This document shows, piece by piece, positions 1 through 9,335 of a stretch of 64,000 nt of DNA. The stretch's first letter is position 1; each line of letters starts with the position of its first letter. The stretch comes from Ignelater luminosus (lineage: Eukaryota > Arthropoda > Insecta > Coleoptera > Elateridae). The stretch covers positions 25,746 to 89,745 of the forward strand of contig VTPC01000985.1 in NCBI GenBank assembly GCA_011009095.1, written 5' to 3'. Below the pieces are notes generated by a model. That model was given only the letters and a program-made list of their open reading frames with translations. It was not told the DNA's origin and made no database searches. The position numbers and the translations under genes are program-made.

Positions 1-929
1 ATAATTCATTTAGGCAATTATTAATTTTTATTACTATAATACATTCCGTTAGTAGTGATTACAACCAATTATCAATTTTTACTTTAATTTGATCTTAACT
101 CGCTATAAAGTAATGCTATATAGTAAGATTTTATCAATGTTAGAAATTTTTGTGAATATTTAAAGTTTCGGATTTTACTTGAAGGTTTTACTTAATCTTT
201 ATTACTTAGGTTTTTATTGACAGTCTGCAGCTTCCGATCGGAATCAGCTTTCAAGATAAATTTGGTAAGAACTTCTTCACTTCAATGACTATCCGAATCT
301 CGTATTAATTACCATTTGACTTTGAATTTTTTAAAATTTTTTTTAATTAATTTGATAAGCACTCGGATTAATCTGTTTTTTTAAAAATTTATTTAATTTT
401 TAAATTAGTAAAGTTTTCAGAACTATTTATAAATCTTTAAATTTTCTCTTATTTTCTTACCGTTTAAACAGATTTAAATTAACAGCCGAGTGTACTTTAA
501 GATAGTAATTGTTTAAATTTTTATAGCTTCACCCTGGATTTATTCTTTGTATATTCAAGTTTTCTTTGCATTAAATTTTTTTATTTTTGAATTCAATTTA
601 ACCTTTTCGTAGTTAAAAATTTGAGATTTAATTAATTTCAGGACTTAAGATTTATTAAACTAGTTTTAATTTTGGGTTAAGATCCTGTTATTAGACGTTG
701 TTAATATTAATTCTTTTGTTAATTGGTTAAGGCTTAATAATTGTGTCCTTTGATAACTAATGATTTTTGATTATTATTAGAAATTTCAATTTACCGCTGA
801 TTACTTGTTGCCTATTAGTATAAAATTTACATTTCTGTTTTTTTGTGTTAAGACTTTTGGCAATCATAAACCTTAATTTTTTTTCAATATATTTTGTGGT
901 TAAATGTAAACTCTTGTGTTTTATTGTGA
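1..929. other. A/T-rich stretch, no gene seen
   Basis: All frames are densely interrupted. There are many T runs and short A/T tracts. It could be the interior of an old LTR, given the primer-binding-like site just downstream, but I see no matching second copy in the window. Confidence 0.5.
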
Positions 930-1230
930 GTATAATATCTACCAGCCCACACCTATAAGCTACCCACTTGAGCTCAGCTAGCCTAGGACCAAGCGTTTCT
1001 AGTTTTTATTCAGGTTAAAAAGGTAACGCAAGCTTTTTACGTTACACTATTTGGTGCCGTTGACATGTTGCCACTGGTGCCTTCTTATTTCAATCCACTT
1101 CCTGACTGCAGTCTAAGAATATGTTGCCTGTGAGGTGTATCATTGAACCACCCCTATCAGTTTTACTTTGTTTTCGGGAGTTACCGCCCTTGGGTCACAA
1201 ATTCTGGTTTATCCCGTAACAAATGATATG
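930..1230 (+). repeat. possible LTR-retrotransposon end and primer-binding-site remnant
   Basis: The motif TTTGGTGCCGTTGAC (about 1050-1064) follows a stretch ending TTACGTTACA. A TGGTGCC-type motif just after a CA terminus is how many insect BEL/Pao and gypsy elements present their tRNA primer-binding site. A second phrase, GGTTTATCCCGTAACA near 1206-1221, also looks like LTR-element leader sequence to me. No gag or pol open frame follows and no partner LTR is visible, so if real this is a decayed solo end. The family assignment is inference. Confidence 0.3.
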
Positions 1231-2407
1231 TTAATGGCTTTATCTACTATAATACAGTAATGACAAACCGAATGACATCTGTTTAAAAGACGTATTAACC
1301 TACTTTATCGCACTAGTAAGGTTAAATAAGACTTATAAAATAGAAATTTAAACCTGTTAACCAAATTATTTATTCTGAGTATTATTTGTACATCGCTTAT
1401 AATCTGTTGTACATACATAATAATTCCAGTGGAAGATTAAGCAACACCATGTAATTAACGATCGCCGTTGGCCTCTTGCAAAAGTTTACGTTTTTCATCC
1501 TTTAAAAATATACAGGGTGTTTTAAATTGATAGACTTGGTACTAATTGCGTTCTTATAGCAAAAGACGAGACAGACAAATATGAAAGGTTATAGAACTTC
1601 TGATTTTTGCTAATTTGGAGATAGTTCTGAAGGTCTTCTTTCTATTCTCATCAGATATGACTTGACTGTTCTTGACTCAGAACTTTATATATTTTCATAT
1701 TAGCATAATTAGTAAATGATATGCCGTGAAGTAAATAATCAAGAATGTGTGTATTGCAAGCAAAACAGTTCTTTTTAGCTAATTTTGAAAACAACAACAC
1801 GTTCTCAACTTTTTCTTCAGAACCTGCTTCACTAAATTGTTATTGCTAGGAAGATCAAGTTATTTATTGGGAAAATATTTGGAGAATAAAATATTTAATA
1901 AATCTAATTAAATGTATCTGACAAAATTAAATAAAACTGCAAACTGTTTAAGGTAAAAACTTTTTTCTGAAAACAACATAAACAGATTTACTTATCTTTG
2001 ATGCTAGGTTTAATACAATGAAACAATGTCCTGAAAATTCTAAGACTTAATTTTGTAGTAAAGGAAAGTTGCTTTTTACATACCTGGAAAATTAAATAAT
2101 CAAATTATTTCTTTAGGATCTATTCTGTATTTTCAACAATGTAATTACAAGTGTAACGTCAAATCAAAAGTACCTAAATTAATTTTTGTAACGACAACTT
2201 TAAAGACAACATATTGAAAGGGTACACTTTGATAGCAGGCATTGTAAATTAAAAACTACTTTCCCTCTTATGAAGCTTCATACTGCCTAATTGAATATTC
2301 GTTCATGATCTTTAGTTTTTAAAAACAAAAACAATGTTCAATTAAAACCTTACTTCGTGTACTTATTGAATCCGGATATCGTTTAAATGGCAAATGTGGC
2401 AAGAATT
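1231..2407. other. A/T-rich stretch with one transposon-end-like motif
   Basis: No coding potential is seen. The only notable feature is TACAGGGTGTTTTAAATTG at about 1512-1530. It resembles the terminal CAGGGTG... of insect mariner-type elements after a TA, but no inverted partner is evident nearby. Confidence 0.4.
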
Positions 2408-2486
2408 CATGTTACATTAGTATTACATTACAGTTCCCATACTACTCACGACTCTTTTTACGGTAATGTAATACTAATAATATAGC
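2408..2486. repeat. short inverted repeat / hairpin
   Basis: ATTAGTATTACATTAC at 2416-2431 is the exact reverse complement of GTAATGTAATACTAAT at 2463-2478, leaving a 31-nt loop. A CATG on each side continues the symmetry with a bulge. This is the shape of a very small palindromic element or a hairpin-forming transcript. No target duplication was identified. Confidence 0.55.
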
Positions 2487-3950
2487 ATGTTCGATTCTTG
2501 GAGAATATTGTCTTCACCTTCATTTCATTAATGTAGAATGTAGATTATGTACATTTATCATCTTAAAGATTTATAAAAAATTAGAAACTCTAATGATAGT
2601 ATCTATCTTGAGTTTTAAAACGAAATCTTAAGTAAACAAACCTACCGCATGAAACTAACTGCATGTAGGTATTAATTACACTTACAGTTTCCTCTCTGGG
2701 ATAAAAGAGTACCCAATTTACTTCAACCTTTCTCTAAAATAAGGAGGTACAATATGTATGACACAGTATGATATAATGATTTTAATTTCTCTAGTATGTT
2801 TCATTAGAAAGTTACAAATTTTTCATTTTGGAAAGTGGGACGATTTAATCAGGTAACAATACCTAATCTCGACCGATATTCATTATTTGAACCCAGTGCG
2901 AAGGTGTTGTAATTGATATTTGAATTATTCACGTTTAGAATGACTTTTAATAGTTTAGTGTTTACTATAAAAGTCTCGTTACTAACAATTTAGTCTATTT
3001 AAGGCAGGATAAACGAAGCGGAAAAAATTAAAATTGAAATTATTGCAATCTGATGTAAAAGACAAGATTATAATTAATAAATGTAATACGTACCAATTTT
3101 CCACTTTTTAGCCTTGAATAACACGTCTTTGGTCAAAATGATACAGCAGAAGATCATCGTTATACCAATACTATTTTAATAGGTATGACAAATAATTTCT
3201 ATCAATCCGATTTACGAAGAAAGTCTTTTAAATTTCAGTACAACTTGGAATTCAGGGAGTTTTAAATATAGTACAAAATATTACTATACGAATAACCTTC
3301 TTGACTTGTTAGATGTGATCGTGACTGACCTTTTCTTCCATAACTTCCTTAAAGTCTAGTAAGTGTTTTTCATAAATCTCAAAATTATTCAACATTCTGT
3401 TTGGAAACTTTACACCCAGCCTTGGTATAATAAATCTAGAAATGATTCTTCCTTGAGAGGCTGTAGTCCAGTTAGCCTACCATTCTTCTTTAATCTCCCT
3501 AAACACTTTAACTTCTATCTTGGGCACTGGTATATCATTTTCTATTTCCATGGCAAAGAATAACTTAACTAACTTATCCGCTTTTTGTTGTCCTCGGTGT
3601 TGTGAACAAAAAGCCAGGATGGGCTAGAAAAGAGGGAGAAAGAAAAATAAAAGAGCGGCACCACCTGATGTTGTGCTCCTCTCCAACCTCCACCCCTCCC
3701 TGTTATGAATTCTGTTTTTTTTCGAAAGTTTCAATATTAATTTTGAACTACAGAAAAGCAGTACTGTTAGACTCTTTAAATGAATTATTCTACATAACTT
3801 GAATTCGACACACAAAACCATAATTTGGAAAACTAACCAAATCATGTAGACGACACGGCCAACTTGGTTTTTTGAATTATTATAAACACTTTTATTAATA
3901 ATTATGCATATTAATTTCACATAATTGAATTTTCATGAGTTATAATGTCC
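2487..3950. other. A/T-rich non-coding stretch
   Basis: The short open frames here (under 100 codons, on both strands around 3.4-3.9 kb) overlap one another and lack recognisable domains or biased composition. I treat them as chance openings. Confidence 0.5.
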
Positions 3951-4889
3951 GCTGTATTTTTAAAGTTTGTCCAGAGTAGTGTATACAAATGATAGAGCAC
4001 CTGACTCCGGTCTTGCTACAACTGCAGGCCTTAGTGCATTCTTTCTTGCAGTGACGGGAAATGAAAGCCAGGATTAAATGGGAAACTACATCCCTGGTGG
4101 TTTTAATAAGAACAAGTCCTTTAGTGTCCTTTCTCCATCCTCAGTCTAGAGAATTTTTCATTTCGCTCATCCATGTCTGGAGCTGGTGATACCTGCGGAA
4201 GACATGCTGCATAGCAGCATTCTGTGTCGGTGGCAGTTTTGCAAGATTGAACTTGCTACTAGTAGCAGATTTGGAGAAGAGCTGATAGCGCAAAGTATAT
4301 AATGTTGTTGCCTTGTCAGCGTCATAAAGATGAAGAAGTATACGTTCCCCTGCCTCAGGGATGTTGAAACACAGGCATCAGGATCCCAGAGTGCAGAATT
4401 TGATTTTTCCAAAACCGAACAGAAAAGACGAGGTGTTACACCCTCTCAGAGCGTGAAGAACAAGGAGATGTTCAGCTACTGAGCACTTATAGGATAATGC
4501 GGAGAACAATGTTTCAGGAGTACTACCTCTTCCAGGTTTTTGGAAATAAATGGGGAGATGTTGAGCCAAACTTTTCAAAAGAACTAACACATCAATAACC
4601 TCCCCGATGATTTCCACAAAATAATACTCTGCAGCGAGGGATATAGCAGATGTTACAATAAGCACACCAGCGTCTTCCGTTGCCTGCTTCACAGCTACAT
4701 TGCCTTGTACGAATTTCTCCTTTAGGAGTGAAATAAAGCAACGTTTAATATTTTCATTTGCTACGAATTTCTTCTGTGGTACTTGAGCAATAGTTGACCC
4801 ATCAAAAATTACATCACTTGAAGTGTTAATGTGACCTCTTCTAAACGTTTCAGTACTCTTAGTACTTCTCAGCTCAAGATCTAGACTGT
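3951..4889 (-). pseudogene. relic of a recurrent arthropod repeat-associated protein (C-terminal half)
   Basis: Read on the minus strand, one frame holds from about 4889 to 3951 with only two TGA stops, near 4378 and 4149. The segment order is RRGHINTSSDVIFDGST, QVPQKKFVANENIKRC, VKQATEDAGVLIV, VIDVLVLLKSLAQHLP, HLLVLHALRGCNTSS, LHLYDADKATTLYTLRYQLF, LAKLPPTQNAAMQHVFR, and a cysteine-rich tail with CSCSKTGVRCSIIC. I recognise this order (an IGEDxDVLVLL-like core, an HAxxGCDTT-like motif, the LPPTxxAAxxH motif and a terminal Cys cluster) from a family found in many copies in arthropod genomes. I know no established function for it. The GCNTS here departs from the usual GCDT. About 30 codons seem to be missing at the first stop. 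The upstream half is absent. It is probably cargo or a gene of an unclassified mobile element. Confidence 0.65.
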
Positions 4890-5489
4890 TTAGAAAAAAT
4901 AAAAAACCTCAAAAAGTATCATTTTTACAAAAAATTGGTAACTCCGATAAGGCGTAACTATCTACCTAATCGTTCTACAAAAACATTTTTATACAAAAGT
5001 TGTGGCAAATGTAATATGCCCTACAACTTTTAATCAAAACGTTGTCCTTTGTGATGCATTGATAAAAAGATATTATTGAAAAACTGAAAAACGTGGGGAA
5101 TTTTGATGGTTTTTTGGGCCCCACGGCGCCCGCACAGCACTGTAAAAACGGTATTGTTAAACGTAACCATAAACTTATGGTTAACAAAAATATAATTACA
5201 GTAGCAATACTTTATGTTCAAAATAGCCATAACCATTTGAACTCCATTGTTAAAATGACAATTTAATTTTAGTTAAACATCTTTTAGTTATTGTAACAAT
5301 AATGATTCGCTGTAATTGACGAACAACTATAATCTGTGTTGAGATAACAATACAAGGTGTAGTTAATATACAATTTATAATACAATACGTTCTTATTTTT
5401 CGGCGTTCCTAGTAGATGGCGCCTTAGTATTTTCATGCTGTTAAATGTTATATTTGATTTGTATATAACCAGTATGAAGCTTGCAAGCA
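4890..5489. other. non-coding stretch before the G+C-rich insert
   Basis: This is A/T-rich apart from a short G+C patch at 5117-5142. The segment 5125-5165 resembles the reverse complement of 6922-6965, sharing CGCCC...CACTGTAAAA...TAT.GT. The match hints that one element flanks the G+C-rich block on both sides. AGTAGATGGCGCC at 5411-5423 matches the core of the insect CTCF motif. Confidence 0.35.
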
Positions 5490-6600
5490 TCGCCGGATTC
5501 CGGCCTCGAGTGCGAAGCGAGGCAGTCGACCCGGTCTGCAGCGAGAGCGTGATGCATCGGAGACGAAGAGTACGGGCTCAACCACAAACGCGGTAGTTGG
5601 GGAGCTACCGCCAACCCACCCTCCAGAGTCTGTGTTTGGGGGGCACAGGCCGGCCCACTTCCACCACCAACTTGAGGTCGCATCGCTGCATCAACCCAAC
5701 CGACCGTCGGTCTCCAGGAATTGAGGGGGCTTGAAGACCGCGACCGCCACACACCCAACCATACCCAAGATGCAGTAGATGGATCAACGGGCGCTCCACC
5801 ACCAACCGGCGTCTGCGTAGGGGTGCGCAGGCCCGGCCATCACCACCACTCATCACAGCCTCATCCGATCGGCCCGGGTAGCTACCGGGCCGTGATCACC
5901 AAATTCCTTTCCCACCCAAACCCTTGAGCCCGGGGCTCCTCGAGGTACCTACTCCACGACGCCCGGAAATTCTTCGCCAATCCGTCACTCTTCCCGCCAA
6001 ATCCGTTCCCTCCAACAACTTCCCGCCAAATCATTCCCGCCTAACAATTCCCGCCTAATAATTCCCGCCAATAATCACCACACCCATTCCAACCACCACA
6101 CTGTTCTCACTGGGTTTTCCGCGGTTTCCCCAGTGGTTAAGGCAAATGCCGGAACAGTTTTGCACTTCCACGGCACACTACATACACCTAGACACTCACA
6201 CACCACTACTCTAACACATACACACTCTTACACTTCTCACCACACAATTCCAACACCGTTCTGAAAAGAACCGTCGCGTCGAACTCCTCGTCGTCTCTGT
6301 GTGACGGCTCGCTGGCCGTCCTTGGGCATCACCACCGACGGGGATTATGGAGGACCTGCTTCCGGCCTGCACCACCATCGCCACCAGACCATCATCACCG
6401 TGGACGGCGGGCGTGCGGACTGCTTGTTACCCGACATGGCGTGCACGACAGGAGTTATCCATTCATTTTTTCCAAATTCACCAGCCATAGAGAAATTAAG
6501 TTTTCTAAATGGCAGCCACCTACGGTGGCATTTATTCATTGAACCTGCCTGCCTGCAAGCATCGACTTTCATTATCTTCCATTGATGAGTCCAAAGAAGG
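5490..6600. repeat. G+C-rich insert, probably non-LTR retrotransposon untranslated region
   Basis: Base composition changes abruptly at about 5490 and returns to A/T-rich by about 6600. The interior is cytosine-rich on the plus strand and lacks long open frames. A degenerate internal duplication is visible: CAGAGTCTGTGTTTGGGGGG near 5624-5643 resembles CGGCGTCTGCGTAGGGGTGC near 5803-5825, each followed by a CAGGCCGG-like or CAGGCCCGG motif. The stretch at 6111-6180 (GGTTTTCCGCGGTTTCCCC, then AAGGCAAATGCCGG, then CACGGCACACTACATACAC) is a phrase I associate with untranslated ends of arthropod non-LTR elements. That link is from memory and not tested. A G+C-rich host promoter is the alternative. 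Confidence 0.45.
5990..6074 (+). repeat. 14-bp tandem repeat, TTCCCGCC core
   Basis: The core TTCCCGCC starts at 5991, 6020, 6034, 6048 and 6062, with a diverged TTCCCTCC at 6006. The spacing is 14-15 bp throughout, so this is about six units of a 14-bp minisatellite. The core also matches an E2F-type binding site, so the array could act as a promoter or enhancer subrepeat within the G+C-rich insert. Confidence 0.75.
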
Positions 6601-7088
6601 ACAAAACGATCATCTGGAGGTATTTTATTATTGTATATTTATTTATATTATATAAGACATATAATACAAATGTATTATATAATATTTATATAAACTTTAT
6701 CTGTAGGGAGACATTATGAACATCGTCTTTTAAACCAATTCTAGTTTGTTAATATAACATTTTCATTTTGTTGCTTTTACTAGGGTTTCTGGTCAACATG
6801 TAACCATTTATTATAGTTGTCATAACAATAAATATTTAACAATTTCTAATTTGTGTAGTTAACAATACATTTGGTTGTGCTTATATTAATTATACAGTAT
6901 AGTCAATTTAACCATATTTTGCGTTAGGGTGACGATACTTGTTTTACAGTGAGGGGCGACCAGGTCGAAAACTTGGGTTTTTCACTTGGGCACCGATATA
7001 CACAACATATCCAAAAATTAGAACTACATAACCTTTTGCAAGCAAAGGCCTCTTTTTTTCCCTGGACTATTTTTATTATAGCCGTCAA
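6601..7088. other. A/T-rich stretch
   Basis: No coding signal is seen. TGTTTTACAGTGAGGGGCG near 6940-6958 is the inverted partner of the 5.13-kb patch. Otherwise it is featureless. Confidence 0.4.
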
Positions 7089-7111
7089 CCTAACCTAACC
7101 TAACCTTACCT
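7089..7111 (-). repeat. interstitial telomere-like repeat (TTAGG)n
   Basis: CCTAACCTAACCTAACCTTA is three perfect units and one variant unit of CCTAA. This is the complement of the ancestral arthropod telomere repeat TTAGG. The run is far too short to be a telomere. It may be a repaired break or a chance run. Confidence 0.5.
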
Positions 7112-7349
7112 CACATTGGCTAACCTATTTTCAAACATTTTCAGTTGTCTTGCATTGAAAATCTCATAAGGAATTTTCATTTTTAAAAAATTTAAAACTT
7201 TTTTTTTTTTTGACTTAGAAATTGAGACCGGTCTTGTTTTACTCATTTCGTCCTGGGCTTTCAAAAAAGCTATATGATGAAAAATTTATCTAAACTTTCT
7301 TATTTCTTGACCGTCCAGAGTGGGAGTGGTCTCTTTTTACTCCTCTCAA

Positions 7350-8689
7350 CGTGGGCTTTCAGGAAAACTTTAGAAGCCGAACTTTAACCTTGGTAAATGC
7401 AATAGTTGAGAAGAATGCTGTGAAGCTGCTAAAGTCAAGTAAATGTATGTCTGTGTGTGAAGTGACCAAAAAGGAAAATGTTAGCGTAGGTACTATACAA
7501 AATATCAAAAAAAGGAATAGCATACGGACTTACAAAAAGGAGTGAGGAGTAACAAATATTGCCAAAGAAACATTGTGAAAGATTGTACGGCCTTTTGATT
7601 CAAAACTAAACTTGTTGTGTCCGTATGAACGACGAAACATACATCGAAATTGGTAGCAGTACGTTACCAGAACCTCAATGCCATTATGGGACAAGATGTG
7701 TCAGATAATGTAAGAAGAATTAAGATGGATACATTCGGGAAAAAAATTCTTGTATGGCAGGTCATACGTTCTTGCAGACTTACATTGTAATCAAACAAAT
7801 TATCCAACAACAAGTGCCAGCCTGTCACCAAAAATCAAGGCATACAGACTACATTTGTCTGAAAATGAAAACAACGAAACACAAACTGAAGTAGAGCAGA
7901 GAGCACATTGTGAAATTTCTTTACAGGAACCTGTTAAAAATAGCATCGGTCATATTCAAGTTGAACATTCTTGCATTTTCGTCTTCGAAAAGAATAAAAT
8001 CTAAAACTGATTGCATGGTCTTTAAATTAAATAAATATTCTAGAAAATAATATAATTATACAAAGCAAGTGCAAAAGCTGAAGAAACAACTTTAAATAAA
8101 TCAAAGGTGACAAAACAGTTGCAATCGCAATTAAAGAAGTGTAAATGTAAAGTACTTAATGGTAAATTTAATGATGTACTTAAGGAAATCGTCAACACAC
8201 AAACGAAAGATGTAAAACCAAAAGAATAGGCTTAGGCGCTGCAAGTATTTTCCATTTTTAGACATTTCTATTCAGCACATGCCTATAATTATCATTTTAC
8301 CGTTTTTACAGCTGGTACAATTATTGGAGGCGAAGTCTACAGGAAAGAAAACATGCAAAAACTTTAGTACCTCTAATATCGGAACCACGATATTCCACCA
8401 CTATTTTGGCCAGACTTAGCATTTGCCCACTACTCTGGTGCGACGCTTCAGCTTTTGAATTCTAACAAATTGATTTTGTAAAAAAAAGACCGTCCGCTAA
8501 ACTGTCCTGAGCTTCGTCCCATTGAACGCTACTGAGCTATTGAAAGAAATACTTAAGAAAAAATAGGCAAGAAGCTAAAGCAATGCAGGAATTCAAGCAA
8601 ATGCAGCGAGGCGAAAGATTTCAGAGAACGATGTGCAGAGGCTTATGGCTGGTATTCGAGCAAAAGTTAGAAATTTCTATCGTTCTTAA
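7350..8689 (+). pseudogene. degenerate Tc1-like transposase, DD37E-type spacing, interrupted
   Basis: Fragments in correct order, scattered over frames, rebuild the outline of an IS630/Tc1/mariner transposase. The N-terminal helix-turn-helix fragment is near 7390-7545 (SVCEVTKKENVSVGTIQNI, then IRTYKKE). The first catalytic Asp is in MNDETYIEI (about 7625-7651), followed by DVSDNVRRIKMDTFGKKILVWQ read across 7695-7764. Next come FTAGTIIGGEVYRKENMQK near 8300-8365, the second Asp in LFWPDLAFAHYSG near 8399-8440, the Glu in NCPELRPIERY near 8498-8532, and RLMAGIRAKVRNFYRS ending at TAA 8687-8689. Relatives with intact sequence have 37 residues between the second Asp and the Glu. Several stops and frameshifts make it inactive. 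About 0.5 kb of unrelated sequence (about 7775-8298) splits the catalytic domain. Terminal repeats were not found. Confidence 0.75.
7775..8298 (+). repeat. foreign insertion inside the Tc1-like transposase
   Basis: The flanking transposase text resumes after this stretch, so it appears inserted. It contains a lysine-rich, coiled-coil-like frame at about 8060-8229 (KASAKAEETTLNKSK, then VTKQLQSQLKKCKC) that ends at TAG 8227-8229. It also has an open frame of 84 codons ending at 8004 in another register. The segment near 8010-8045 resembles one near 45965-45995; both contain CTGCATGGTCTTTAAAT-like text. This suggests a dispersed repeat. No protein family was recognised and the exact borders are uncertain. 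Confidence 0.4.
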
Positions 8690-8869
8690 TTGTATACAGC
8701 TTTTATACAGCTGATAGATTTTGATCGTGTTGTTTTGTGATTTCGAAATAAAATAAAGTGCCATCTTCTAAAAAGTTTTAAATTTGTGATTACAATTTAG
8801 TGTCTGTTTAGTAAAATGAACAGTCCTTATGCCTACACTATTGTTATTTATATTATTGTCCTTCAAAAT

Positions 8870-9335
8870 GCGTTTTCTTATCAATTTGTTTCCTTCCAAC
8901 TTGTCGATCCATTTGCCATCTAGTCTCTATATATTCCTCATTCCGTCTCCACCATTAACTTTCATGATAAACACCCAGGGATTATCACTAGTAGACAAAA
9001 CTATAAAGGATTCTACTCTTGCTTCATTTACAGCTTTCTTATAGTTTCTCTTTTCTTCCCGAAAGATTTCTTTAAATGTCTCTTTCTTACTTCTTTTTCT
9101 CTCTCCATTCGTTAATTTCTTCATGGTTCTTTTTACTCTTCTTTTCTTTTATACCAGATCTTCAGATCACCTTAGAATCTTGTTCTTAACTAAAACTTTA
9201 TCAACTCTTGGCATAACTGACTGACAAGGCTTCTCACACAGTTGCTCTGGTCACTAAGAGATTATCCCCTATTTCCACTAAAGTAATCAACGCTTCTGCC
9301 TAAGATCTCCCAGTTTGATTCAGCCTTTTTCTCCC
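8870..9335 (-). pseudogene. non-LTR retrotransposon ORF2 fragment (R1/Jockey-like, endonuclease-RT linker)
   Basis: Read on the minus strand, the fragment runs from about 9335 down to 8870. Residues such as AEALITLVEIGDNLLVTRATV, MKKLTNGERKRSKK, and REEKRNYKKAVNEARVESF followed by SDNPWVFIMKV fit the linker between endonuclease and reverse transcriptase. In R1/Jockey-like elements of insects this is the pattern RKYKKAINEAKxxSWxxF...NPWG. At least four in-frame stops or shifts are present, and neither the endonuclease nor the RT catalytic core is retained. The intact middle frame is 8927-9124. Clade assignment is by resemblance only. Confidence 0.65.
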
